Positions 49,001 through 60,400 of a stretch of 64,000 nt of DNA are shown piece by piece. The notes beneath the pieces were generated by a model. The model was not told the origin of the DNA and ran no database searches. It saw only the letters and a program-made list of their open reading frames with translations. Each line of letters begins with the position of its first letter. Position 1 is the stretch's first letter. Location of the stretch: contig JAGGNK010008670.1 in NCBI GenBank assembly GCA_017590115.1, positions 8,378,541 through 8,442,540 on the forward strand. The letters run 5' to 3'. The DNA is from Montifringilla adamsi (Eukaryota; Chordata; Aves; Passeriformes; Passeridae). The position numbers were made by a program, and so were the translations under genes.

Positions 49001-51814
49001 AGTCCCCACCACAGAGCCCATAGCCCTGGGACCCAGCACCCCCTACTTCCAGTCCATAGGACCTGGCACCCCCATGCCCTCCTCTTGGGTGCCACCAGTA
49101 ACCCACTGGTCTCCCCTGAAACTCCAGACCCAGGACCCCCCAAGATGCCCAGACTCCTCCCCTGAGGAGACCCCCCTTTCCCAGATGAGCCCCTGGGTGA
49201 GCAGTTACCGTGCAGTGAGGAGCGGGCCAGGGCAGCGATCTCCTGGATGGTCAGCGCGCGCCGTGACTTGGGCAGCATCTCGACAGTGTCCTCAACATTG
49301 ACCTGCCAGAGCGGGCAGCGTGGTCACAGCCCTGGCACCATTTCCCTTCCAGGAGCCCCACACTCCAGGAGAGGGCTTGGCCCTGCTTGGTGCCCACCCT
49401 GGGGGGCCTGGGGTGTTTGTGCACACACGCATCACAGGCATGGGTGTGTGCAGAGGGGTGGTCACAGCAGGGCACACTCCCACAATGTCACTGCACACTG
49501 GCACTGTGTACACACCTGCACATGCCTGCTGAGGTAACCACATGTGCCCACACACACAGGCAGCCACTCAAACACACAAACTGACCACAAACACACACCT
49601 GCACACTCACACCTGAACGCCACTGTACGCACACGTGCACCTGCACGCTTGTGTGCGCTCACATGTGCCCGTGCACTGTGCTAGATAGTGTCACACACAC
49701 GTGTGTGCCCGCCCCAGCTTGTGCACGCACACGTGCATGTGGAAGACCACCTCAGCCCAGCTCCCCAGCACCCACTCCCTGGCAGCACACACCGTGCCAG
49801 GACATCCAGCTGTATGTCCCCATTGCCATCCCGGCCATGCCAGGCCCTGAGCCCATGGCCACGGGGGAAGCGATGTGGGATTTGGAGGCGCGCAACAAAT
49901 TGCATTGCCATGGCAACGAGGCACCGTGGACTGATTTCTCCCAGGATACAGCCCGGCTCATGGCTGACGTCAGAGCAGCCCCGAGCCACTGCGAGCTGGC
50001 AGGGCCATGGCCAGGACGGGTGCCCTGCCACGGGGTACGGGCACATGGCTACCTCAGCCGGGCATGGCCGGGCTCGGTGGTACCTGGAGGAAGTCCTGGC
50101 TGTCGAAGGAGGCCTGGCGCACCAGCCGGGGCAGCGGGCGGGCAACACTCAGGGGTGACAGTGCCTTCACCTCCTTCCACTCCACACACAGCGTTGTGTC
50201 CACGGCCACTGCAGGAAGAGCCGAGGCCAGCCTCAGCACCTCCATTTCCCCAGCAGCACTCTCAGTCCCCCACCCACTGACCCTGTGGTGGCAGCTTCTT
50301 GTCCGGTCTGAGACCAGACACAACTCGTTGCTGCAGCACTGGTGACTCACGCCCGGGCAACTCTTCCGCCTGTGTCAGCGGTAACGCACGTCCCCAGCCT
50401 GGCACTGGGGACCAGGCACCTGTCCCAGCTTGGCAGCTGCCCTGGGAGGGGTGGGGGCAGCTGGACCAGGCTGGACCGGGCCAGGTGCTGGGTGTGTGAA
50501 CAAAGGCAACACTGGGCCATACTTGCAGGGGGATGCTGCTCCTCCACTATTTCCAAAATCCCCATCTCCAATTCCCTGCTGGGTCAGGTGGGAAAGGAGC
50601 AAGAAGGGATAGGGTCAATAAAAGCACCTGCACCCATCTTTTGCCACAACGGCTTGACCTCAGGGCACTGGCACCTCAAATGGATGGGTGCCTACACCCT
50701 CAGGCACTGGCTCCCAAGAAATGGGGCCTCCTGCTTCAGTTGCCATGAAAGGCCAGTCCCAAAGGGGCCAAGACAGGGTATCTCCCAAGAGCCTCATTTC
50801 CCCTGCACCAAGGTGGGCCTGGCTGACATAAACCAGCTGTGAGATGGGATACAGGGAAGCTCAAAAGTGCTGCCTCCCACCCACATCTGAGAGTACACCC
50901 TGGCTTCCATGGGAAATTGCAGAGAGGATCGCCCCCACTCCCAGCTGTGGGCAGGGGCACCCTGCGGTGACATCCTAGCAACAACACCCCCACGGCCCCT
51001 CCGGCACGTCTGCAACACTCTCAATGCCATCCTAGCCCCCGTGAACCAAGCCTCCAGAACTCCCTCTGATCACAGCCCCCATCCCTCCTGCAGCACCCCC
51101 AGGACATCTGCAGCACCCCCGCTGCACCCCACACACTGCAGCAAACCCCAGCCTCCAGCTCCCCCCTGAACGACTCTGTCTCTCTCATAGCCACCCCAAA
51201 ACCTCTCAGGACTCTAAGCAGCACCCCCATCCCACACTTCTTTCCCAGCCCCTTGCACCCCCACCCCCAACCTCCAGCTCCCCCAGAGCTGCAGTCCAAC
51301 CGCTCCAATCACCCCAGCCTCTACACATCCACACCCCCCATATCTCCCTGCACTCCCTGGGCCACCCAGCTGCCCCAGAGCAGCACCCCAGCTCCCAAAC
51401 CCCCACCCATCTATAGCCCCCATCACCCTTTATGTACCCAAGTCCTCCAGAGCCCTCAAGCTCTCTGCACACACAACACACTTAGATACCCCAATTCTCT
51501 CTCACTTCCGTAATTCTCTGTCCCCTAGAGCCCTCACAGCCTTCCAGTCCCCATACACACCACGCCATCCCCTGGATCCCCCTCAGCTCGCTGCTCTCCG
51601 CCTTCCCATATCCCCCAGCCTCCCTAGTGCCCCACAGCCCTCTCTGTCACCTCCAGCCCCTCGGCCGTCCCCATCAGCCCCGCACACCCCCCTCCCCACC
51701 CTCAAGTTCCCCTAACACCCTCCATGCCCCAGGAGCCCCTATTCCCTCAAGTCCCCTCTCCCATCCCGGTGTCGCTCACGCACCGATGGTGGTTTTGGAG
51801 CCGATGCAGCCCAT
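46095..51814 (-). CDS. FAM131A: FAM131A, lipid-anchor candidate of unknown function
   Basis: Exons in transcription order are 51814-51784, 50208-50084, 49302-49209, 48958-48776, 47043-46915 and 46540-46095. They give 1008 nt, or 335 residues. Start [10 protein letters not shown] carries Gly2 and Cys3, a myristoylation and palmitoylation signature shared with FAM131B/C, so membrane attachment is inferred. The conserved core includes [43 protein letters not shown] and [21 protein letters not shown]. The tail is acidic with an SDVASSGV motif. Exons 3 and 4 each occur twice because of a 1523-bp tandem duplication (second copies 47779-47686 and 47435-47253). Splicing in both copies would break the frame, since exon 4 ends in phase 1 and exon 3 begins in phase 0. 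I list the copies nearer exon 2; either copy gives the same protein. Confidence 0.93.
47133..47183. repeat. (GGAT)n microsatellite, copy 1
   Basis: About 12 tandem GGAT units lie in FAM131A intron sequence near the left end of duplication copy 1. Confidence 0.95.
48381..48449 (-). promoter_or_regulatory. FAM131A: RFX X-box plus CRE module, duplicated copy
   Basis: The X-box is at 48381-48394 and the CRE at 48442-48449, offset by exactly 1523 from the other copy. It sits next to the truncated exon 2 remnant of duplication copy 1. Confidence 0.6.
48656..48706. repeat. (GGAT)n microsatellite, copy 2
   Basis: The counterpart of the 47133 microsatellite in duplication copy 2, with the same unit count as far as I can read. 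Confidence 0.95.
49904..49972 (-). promoter_or_regulatory. FAM131A: RFX X-box plus CRE module in FAM131A intron 2
   Basis: ATTGCCATGGCAAC (49904-49917) matches the palindromic RFX X-box at 13 of 14 positions. A perfect palindromic CRE, TGACGTCA, follows at 49965-49972. The module lies 110 bp into intron 2. It could be an internal promoter or enhancer; human FAM131A is annotated with an alternative 5' end, as I recall. An identical copy is at 48381-48449. Confidence 0.6.
50209..51783 (-). other. FAM131A: FAM131A intron 1
   Basis: This 1.6-kb intron is strongly C-rich on the plus strand from about 50990 to 51740, with degenerate units around CCTCCAGCTCCCCC and GCAGCACCCCC. It is an old pyrimidine-rich minisatellite. 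No RNA gene is seen. Confidence 0.5.
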
Positions 51815-52020
51815 GCTCCCGGGGGGGCCCCGGTGCGGGCACTACCGCCGGCTCCGCGCCGCCCACATCGCCCCCCGGCCGCATGGGCGGCCCCGGACAG
51901 CGCCCGTGCCCCGCCGGAGCCGCTGCCGAGCCGGGCCGGGCCGCGGTACCGGAGCCCCGAGCAGCACCGGAGCCCCGAGCGTGCCTGCGCCGGGCCGGGA
52001 GCAGCACGTCCAGAGACGTC
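51815..52020 (-). promoter_or_regulatory. FAM131A: FAM131A CpG-island promoter
   Basis: Dense CpG and GC lie immediately upstream of the start codon, without a TATA box. It is bounded upstream by the long purine tract. Confidence 0.55.
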
Positions 52021-52026
52021 ACTGCT

Positions 52027-52350
52027 GGGGGAGGAAGAGGAGGGAGAGGGGGAGGCGGGAAGAAGAGGAGGAGGAAAAGGAGGAGAATGTGCGGGAGGAA
52101 GGCTGAGAAAGAGAAGGCCGAGGGGGATAAGGGATGAGGGAGAGGAAGGAAAGGTAGAAAGGGGGAGAGGGAGGCCGGGAGGAAGAGGAGATGAGGAGAG
52201 AGGTGAAAGGGGGATGAAGGCAGCCGGGGAGGATGAAGGAAGAGGGGGGCTGAAGGAAGAGGAAGAGGGGGATGGAGGAAGAGGAGGGGGCGCGGAGAGG
52301 AGGAGGATGGACGGAGGAAGAGGAGGGGGCTGAGGAGGAGGGGAAGAAGG
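52027..52350 (+). repeat. 320-bp polypurine tract (GGA/GAA rich)
   Basis: The plus strand is almost wholly A and G, built from irregular GAGGAAG(A/G)GG units with only scattered pyrimidines. It is the pyrimidine strand for FAM131A, whose CpG promoter it abuts. Such tracts can form triplex (H-DNA) structures; that is general knowledge, not shown here. Confidence 0.85.
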
Positions 52351-53525
52351 CCGGCCACCGCGGAGAGCGCCGTGCCAGCACCGCGGACAGCGCCGCCCCT
52401 CCCGGCCCCGGCCCCCGTACACCCCCGGGGGGACAAGGGCTGGGACCCTGCAGAAACAGGGCACCCCTCAGCCCCAGAGCTGCCTGCCCCGAAGGCCCGG
52501 TGGTGCGGGAGGGAGCACACAGCCTCCCACCCGCATGGAACTGGGCTGGGGACAGGTGGCTGCAGGCTTTGGAGCATCACGTCTGACAGCAACGGCCCCT
52601 GCAGGAGATCGGGGCCAGCGCTGATGGCCAGGCTGATGGGTCAACCCGTGCTCATTCTGAAACATACTGATGGCAATTAATGCTGTGGTACCTTTTCCCT
52701 GGCACAGGAGGGCACTGCTGCAGTGCCACCCTCTCTTTCCCTTGGCAAGCAGGTTACCCCAACAGCTCCAAGTGCCTCTCTCCCTCTTTACTCTCTCATT
52801 CCCAGGCAGGGGGAGTTCCTGTCCAGTCCCCATCCCGCGGCCTTTCCCTGCCAAATGCTTCCCAGCATTAGTGATGCCAGGGCTGCAGCTCAGACAGATC
52901 AGCCTCTAATCTGGGGAACAGCCTCCGGTTAATTATTCTGTACCCTCTGGGCCATGGCCAGGGTGACTCAGCAAGAGGCAGCCCAAGGCAGCAAAGACCA
53001 GCCTCCAGTCCCAAGGGGGACCAGCCTCTGTCCCCAGCAGGGATACCCCACAGGGGAACTCCAGCAGGGGCCAGCTGTGCCCCATCTCCAACTGCAAGAC
53101 AAGGCCAGGAGGGGCTAATAGAAAAATGCCCTCCCACGTTGGAAGGTGTAGGGGGCACCTGGCACAACACCTCCCATCTGCTGCCCCAAGGAGACCACAC
53201 AGGTTCTGCCACTCATGCCTGTGGGAAAAGGGACATTTGGGGACATCAGGGCTCTGCTTCACAGCCAGGCTGCTGGCAGGGCTGTCCCTTCCACCTCCAG
53301 AGACAGTGTAGCGGGCAGTGCCAGCAAGGGGAGTCCAGGGGGCCTGGCTCCAGGCACATCCAAGCCCCTTTCACCCTTCCAGCCCTGGAGTGGGGGTACC
53401 TACCTGGCTTGCAGTGACAGGGGAGGCTGGTCCTTGCCCATGCTCAAGGCTGGCACCCCCACACCAGCCCAGGCACAAGGGACATAGGAGGGGGGGGTCG
53501 GCAACAGCGGCACACGGGGCATTAT
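52351..53525. other. FAM131A-EIF4G1 intergenic spacer
   Basis: No gene is recognised. AT-richer patches with homeodomain-like TTAATTA words lie at about 52650-52685 and 52905-52945. The spacer runs from the FAM131A promoter region to the presumed EIF4G1 3' end. Confidence 0.5.
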
Positions 53526-53538
53526 TTAGCAATGTTCT

Positions 53539-53544
53539 TTTATT
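53539..53544 (-). terminator. EIF4G1: EIF4G1 distal poly(A) signal AATAAA
   Basis: TTTATT on the plus strand reads AATAAA on the minus strand. It would give a 3' untranslated region of about 920 nt that includes the A/T-rich runs at 53598-53640 and 54005-54045. Confidence 0.5.
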
Positions 53545-54240
53545 TCCAGTTTTAAGGTGAAAAGATGCCTTTAAATCTTCAATTAAATACTCCATAAAGA
53601 AAAAAAAAAAAAGGCAAAAAAAAAAAATTATTTACAAATTCACGTGACCAGTAATTGAATCCTTGTTTTAATAATTACACATGCGGCTCGTCACATCCGG
53701 CGCTCTATAAATACAGGGGACGCGGATGAGGGGGCCGCCCTGTCGCTTGCCCAATTGTGGCCTTAAACGTTTGGGAGGAGGATGGGGGCTTTTGGGGTCG
53801 TGGAGGGGACTCAGCCTGGCCCAGAGAGAAGGGGCCACCCCCCCTCCTCCCCGGCACCCTCCCCAGGTGTCAGAGCAGGAGCTGGGGGGGGAATGATTTA
53901 TATTTAAAATTTAAAAACCATAGAGGGGAGGGGGTCCAGGCAGTGATGGAGGAATAGAGAGAGGACAGGGGAGGGGGAGAAATCACGCTCCTGTCCCCAA
54001 ACCAAATTTAATAAGTTTATATATATATAATCTCTCTATATTTCATCAAGAAGCGGGGAGAAGAAAGAGGAGGAGGGAGAGGAGGGGAAAGATATGTCCC
54101 CATCCCATCCCCCCCTCTCCATGACATGAATCCAGGGGTGCTCTGCCCCACTCCCAGAGATCTGGTGTGCCTGCATTGGGAGGGGGGCAAGGAGGGTCCC
54201 CAAGGGGACCCATGGCAGCCACCGCCTCAGTCAGCATCTG

Positions 54241-54246
54241 TTTATT
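54241..54246 (-). terminator. EIF4G1: EIF4G1 proximal poly(A) signal AATAAA
   Basis: TTTATT on the plus strand reads AATAAA on the minus strand, 219 bp after the stop codon. With the distal hexamer it suggests alternative polyadenylation; transcript data would decide. Confidence 0.5.
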
Positions 54247-54464
54247 ATCATCATGACAAACTCGTACAGGCCTTACAAACAGAACCAGGACAGAGGAAGA
54301 AGAGGAGAACTGAAAAAAAGAGAGGGGGGCTGCAAGGGGCACAGCAGGTCCCTCAGCCCTGGCATCAGCAAGTCCATGGGGGCCAGGGGTGGGAAGGGAT
54401 GGAGTCACTCCCCAGGGTGCCCTGCTCTCTCTCCCCCCTTCCTCCTCCTCCTCCTCACAGCTGC

Positions 54465-57400
54465 TCAGTTGTTGTCCGACTCATCTTCAGCTTCCCGGAG
54501 CCAGGTGAAAAAGGCTGTCACCGATTTGAGAGCCACCCCTTTGCCCTGCTGCTCGGCCGGGTCCTTGCTGGACTCCCACTTGTAGAAAGCCTCCTCCTTG
54601 ATGACGTCCTCATCGTACAGGGCATCAAAGAACATCCGCAGCAGGTCTGGGGTGGGGGGACAAAGGGGAACCTCTACTGTTCTCCAGCCACCAGCCACCC
54701 TACAGGGGTGGGGACACATTTGCCACCCTCTCCTCAACCCGCCCACACCCACGATACTCACTGGGAGGCTGGTCCAACTTCACCACCAAGGCCTGCAGGG
54801 CATAGAGTGCCTGGAGCTCCTTCTGCTCATCCCGCAGGTACTTCTGGAGCAGCTTGGCCTGGTTGCGGATGACCATGGCGTCCACGCGGTACGGGTTCTC
54901 AACTGTGGGGCATGTGGCGTGAGAGGGGCAGTATAGGCAGGGGCACCCCCACAACTCCCACCTCACCCTGGTACTCACAGACAATGGCCAAGTGGCACAC
55001 AGACGTCATCAGGGCCCTGATAAACGTGTTGGACGAGACCTGCTGCTCGCTCAGGTTGGCCTAGAGGGGGGAGGGTAAAGGATTGTGATCTGGAGAGGGA
55101 GCCAAGAGGGAGCCTCCAGACACTCAGGCATTGTGCCCCCACCCTCACCTCAATCCAGTCGTATATTCTTTGGTTGTTCGGGTTCTCCTTCAGCAGTTTG
55201 TCCATTTGTTTGCACAGCTCCTCTGAGGTCAGCTCCTTGCGGCTTGGCATGTCTGAGCTGTCCCCCATCGTGTACTCCAATTTCTGGGGAAGCAGGCAGA
55301 GAGAGCTGTTGAAGGCAGCACAGGGGACTGCCACTCTCACACTGCCCAAGGTCTGCATATGGCCCACCTCTGCCCCTTGCTGCCACCAAGCCCCCACCTG
55401 CTCTGTGACAAATTTGTTGACATCCTGGTCCTCAGGCAGGAATTCCTTCCAGCTCAGGCCCCCATCCCGCCACAGCTTTCCTGCAGTCTTCTGGCCCTGT
55501 GGGACAGACAGTCGGCATCAGCACGGCCCTCCAGGGAGGAAGATACTGTGGTTTGGCCATGCCAAACCCATGACCCAGACACTGAGAGGGACGCCCCTCA
55601 CCATCTTCTCTTGTGGCAGAGGGGTTCAATCCCCACATGCCCACCCAACCCCCAAGTAGGATGCCAGTCCTTGAGACAGCAGCCAGCAGACACACGACCC
55701 CCATGCACTTACCATGCCCTTGCACAACAAGCCCAGCACCTCGACCAGCAGCGTGGTGGCCTTCCCAATGGGCACCAGGGGCTTTGTGATCTCCCTGTGG
55801 GGCACAAGACACCTGGGTGAGCTACCTGCCCCAAGGAGGACTCCTGTGCCAGCCCTGCTGAGGAGCACAGCCCTTACCTGAACAGCTCCTCCATGGGGAT
55901 GCCTTCCTCTTGCAGGATGGGTGTGATGAGCTCAGCCAGGTACAGCCAGATGTGTGGGATGTCAATCTCCATGTCCTCTGCGATCTCCAAGATCTCCCGC
56001 AGCCTGAAGAGCAGAGGGAGCTGTTAGGATCCAGCAGTCCCCATACCCTTGGCTAGGAGGGACCTCAGGATGTCTCAGTGCTGAGTCCTACTCAAGGGAA
56101 GGCCAATTCAAAGCCAGGCTGCCCCAGCCCCTCACCCTTTGTAGTACTGCTCCTTGGAGAGCGTGCCTGCCTTCACCAGCTGGCAGAGCAGGGCTCCCAT
56201 GTGCTCGCGGGAGATGGTGCTCCTCTCCAGCGTGGACTCGATGCCATTTTGCACAAAGATGTAGAGCGAGGAGGGGCTGCCCAGCTCCTGCACACACTGC
56301 AGGGCCTCCTGCAGGGAAAAGGCGGGGTCAGTACTGCCCTACAGCCAGCTCTGGCTCCCCCCTTCCACTGCCCAACAGTGCTACCACACAAGAAGGGAAG
56401 CATATAGCATGTCAGAGGAACATGTATGGTCTGTTAGAGTGCTTAGCCACCCCCTTCTCTCACCTTCATGTCATTGATGTGCAGGTATTCCTCTATGATC
56501 GCCTTGGATTTCTTCTCCAGTTCCTCTTCCGACAGTGCGGGCTTGGTGGATGTCGCAGGAGGTGTTGGCTCTTGTTTAACTGCAAGAGAAGAGCAAGGAT
56601 CAGGCATCACCTGGGACAGGCAGAGCTGCAGGTGCAGCCAGACCCTGGGATACAGCCCCTCCCCAGCTCACTGGTCTCTCGGCTCCGGTCCCGTTCCTCT
56701 GTCATGCTCGCAGCCTTGCGCACGGCCTCGGGGCCGCCCTGCTTCTCCCGTTCTCGGCTCCTGTCCTCTGTCTCTTTGCTGAAGCTCCTCTTGGTGAGGG
56801 CAGACCTGTTCCTGTCTACTCTCTCCCCCCGGTCAAGACGCTCTAAACGGTCACTGCCCTTCTCCGAACGTGACTCCCGATCCCCTCTGTCCCCAGCCTT
56901 CTCCGACCTGTCACGGCTGGAGCTGCTCCTGGGTGAGAGAAAGACACACAGCGTGAAGAACCCATCACCACCCTCCCTGACCCCGACTGTAGAGCTGTAA
57001 GGTAAGGCTGTGCTACACCAATCCCCACCTCTTCTAGCACTTGACCATTCTTGGAGGAAAACTTTTTCCCTATTTCCTCCCTGTTCCAACTCATACTCTT
57101 TTCCTTTTACTCTGCTCCTTGGCACGGCTGAGCATGGCTGCCTACCTTTGTTCTACCCACACCTTCCTTCTGATGCAGACTGTGGCAAAGCGCCCCTGTT
57201 TTCCTCTTCTCCCAAACAAATCCAAACTCCAGCTCTCTTTGGGGACCGTGCACTCCCACCCATTAATGTCTACCCAAGGACCCCCAGGCCAGACCAAGCA
57301 CTTGGGGTGGTCACCCAAGTGCCAAACAGTAGGGAGGACACCCAGGGTGAGGTCAACCTTCCTTGCCACAAGGATTCACCACTGACTCTGAGCTCCCTCA

Positions 57401-60400
57401 AGGCATCATTTTGTCACAGGGCAAGTCCAGATACTCTAACTTGCCTATGCATTGATCAACCGCAAGACTCAATCAGGGGCTCTCCCTCAACCCCACACAC
57501 CCATCCACCAAGGCAGGGCTGGCCCCTCACCTCTGCACCACACGTCGGGACTCTGAGCTCTCGGCAGGCATTGACTGCTGGAGCGCTGAGAAGCGGTTCA
57601 AGGTGCTCGTGGCTGGTCGCCCTGAATCAGATGCTGGGTGTGAAAAGAGGGAAGTCTCAGAGTTCGGCAACTCCCTTGTAGAGGAACTGCCAGGGGAAGG
57701 ATCACCCCTCCCACTCTGTCCCACAGCATGCAGCCAGTCCCACACTGCCTACCTGAATCTGCGGGCTTCGCGCCAGACCCTCCGCTGCTGCCTTTGCCCC
57801 AGCTCAGCCGCCCACCCGGTGCAAAGAGCTGGTTATTGGAGTCGATGGATCCAGGCTGCAGGTGGAGAGAGAGACAGTCAGACCTGATCCCCCCCACTAA
57901 GGCAGGACCTAGGCCAGGCAGCCAGCTCGGCTGCCACACCACACCCCCAGCCTCACCTTGGTGATCTTCGTTAACCGACTAGTGTCAATGGGCCGGTTGC
58001 CCTTGCTGATGGGCACCGTGTTCCAGCCATCATCTGCAACCAGGCTACTGCGCCCTGAGCACAAGAGGGACAGTCGTAAGGTGCAGACCAGCCTTCAGCA
58101 GAGTCCAGCAGGAGCAACCCATTCGTAGCAAACTCAAGTGCCCCCAAGCCCAGACACTCACCACCAGAGGATGGCCCAGGGGGTCCTCTCCTCTTGTCTT
58201 TTGACATGAGCTGCTGCACTTTGATGTGTTCCCGATGTTCCTCCATTTCTGCTTCCTTGTGGATCTGATCGATGGTTTTGGGGCCCTGGTCTCCTCGCCG
58301 CGGCACCCAGCTATTCTGCAGAGGGCCGGGAAGGAGGGAAGAGGGAACTGAGATGGCTGAAAGATGGAGGGAAAGGGATTCCCCCCTACCAGCCATCCCA
58401 CTCTCAAAGTTTCAGATTGATCTCCTGCCTCAGCCATCACCGCTCTCCATGTGTTGTGGCAGCTTTTGGCACAAAAAAGCTCAGGTTCCAGAGCCCCCCT
58501 GCATTAAACAGCCGCCAATTACTGTGTGCCCACTACCACTACCATGATAACCAAGAGCAGGGGCTAGCATGGTGTCTCTGGGGCTGGCCACAACTCACAT
58601 ACCCACCTCTCCCTAGAGGGGACACATGGATTGCTGGCACTCAGGAGGACAGCAACTCCAAGAGACCAAACAGCAGTCCCCAGGCAATTGCATTCCATGA
58701 ACCTTACCCTTCTTAGGTCAATCACATCTTGCAGCATGAAACGGATTCGGGATGATGTCTTTTTCTCTTTGATGATCTTCTCCATCTGATTGAAGTACTG
58801 ATCCATCCTGGGCTATAAAGGGACAGAGCCATGGTCACATTCCTCCCAAAGGTAAGGGAACAGGCAAGTAGGGCAGGGCAAGGAGTACCTTGGCTTTCTC
58901 GAAGTCCAAGTCCTTGCCAATAGTCGTAAGCAGGCGGCAAAGGCACTCAAGAGACTCCTCATCGTGGTTTTTGAGCAGCTTCACCACGCAGTCATGCATA
59001 ATGGCCTCTGTCAACATCTTCAGTTTGAAGAGCTCTCCAATGAACTTGATGTTGCCCAGGGATCGTCGTCGGGCCTTGTCCCGCGCCTCCTCCAGCTCAT
59101 CCTTCATGCGCGCCTTCTCCTCGGGCTGCAGGAAAAGCCCAGCAGGCCAGTTCAGTGTCCAGAGCCAGCCCAAGGACACCCACGCCAGCCCTCAGCAGCA
59201 GACTCCCACCACAACTCACAGCACTGGCATCATCCATCTCCTTCTGCCGCTTCTCAAAGATCTCATCATCATCCTTGTCCTTCTCAAACTCCTTCTGGCA
59301 GCGGTTGAGCAGCAGCTTGCGGAAGTTCACAGTCACTGTGGGCTTGTCTGTTGTGGGCACTTTAAGCTGCAGGGAGAGGTACAACCCAGAGAAAGAGCAT
59401 GAGTTGTGTCTCCCCCAAAAGCTGGGCAGCTAAGGTGGCACTACTCAAATCAGGCAAAAGCCATCCTACAAAACTGTGATGCCCTGCTGAGACTCTGAAC
59501 TTGGTCCTCCATCCACACACCCCAGTTTCCCCGCTCCACATGGAAGGACCTGCACACTACTAAGCTCAGCTGAGATGGCCAAAAACACCTTGCCCACTCA
59601 GCAGGAGACCACCCAGCTTCTGCTCACCCCCATAAGGCAACGGCACATGTTAGCATAGGCAACAGAGAAGTTTGGCTCCGAGATGGCCTTCTCGAAGACG
59701 AGGTCGATGACACCCTTGAGCCGCTCCTCCGTGTCGATGGACAACTCCATCACCTGCTTCATCAGTTGCTGGAACATCTGGGGTGTCAGCTTGTTGAGGA
59801 TGCTGCGGACACGGCGGAGCAGTTCCTGCAAGAGCAGCAGGGTCAGCAAGAGCTGGGCACCCTTCCCCCAGGCCCTTTGAGTGCCTGCCCCCCACCAGCT
59901 CCCACCTGTGTCTTGATATTCTCAGGATCCTCCTCCTCGGAAGCACGTTTGCTGCTGGGTTTCCAGGCCTTCTCGGCCTTGTTCAGCTTGACATCCTCAT
60001 TGAGGGACACAGTAGCAATGATTTTGCGGGGCTCCTTCCTCTGGCTCTGCTGGGAGCGGCGGGGACCCAACCCTGAGGGCTGAGACATGGAGAAGAAACT
60101 CAGCTCTCTGCTCTGGGACCACATGAGCTGGCTCCCAGGTGTCCCCAGTCCACCTACTCAGATCCTCAACTCCATCATGGACATCAGTGGCCCAGACACA
60201 GCGGCTCGAAAGCTTGATCATCACAGAGAGGCAGAGCAGGATGGCAGGAATGAAGTGAGGAGATACTCACCAGGCCCCGGTTGCCCATGACAGGCCGGCC
60301 AAGGTTGGCGAAGGAAGGGGTGAAGTCAGGGCTGCAGTTCATGCTACTGATGCGGATGGGGTCGATTGCCCGCAGTGGGGTTTTGTTGGCCTGCGAAGGT

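Larger units (their letters stand above)
47098..50143. repeat. FAM131A: 1523-bp direct tandem duplication inside FAM131A
   Basis: Copy 1 is 47098-48620 and copy 2 is 48621-50143, with a one-base (C) ambiguity at the junction. Every frame and landmark recurs at an offset of exactly 1523, and I found no difference between the copies. Each copy holds FAM131A exons 3 and 4, the 3' 60 bases of exon 2, a (GGAT)n microsatellite, a CA/TG-rich tract and an RFX/CRE module. Absolute identity means either a very recent event or a false duplication in the assembly. Confidence 0.95.

Noticed and set aside
54005..54045. A TATA-type promoter in the TATATATATATAA run
   Set aside because: It lies inside the EIF4G1 3' untranslated region, and no gene starts nearby on either strand.
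59370..59627. A possible H/ACA snoRNA in another EIF4G1 intron
   Set aside because: ACA words are present, but I could not find a convincing two-hairpin fold with an H box.
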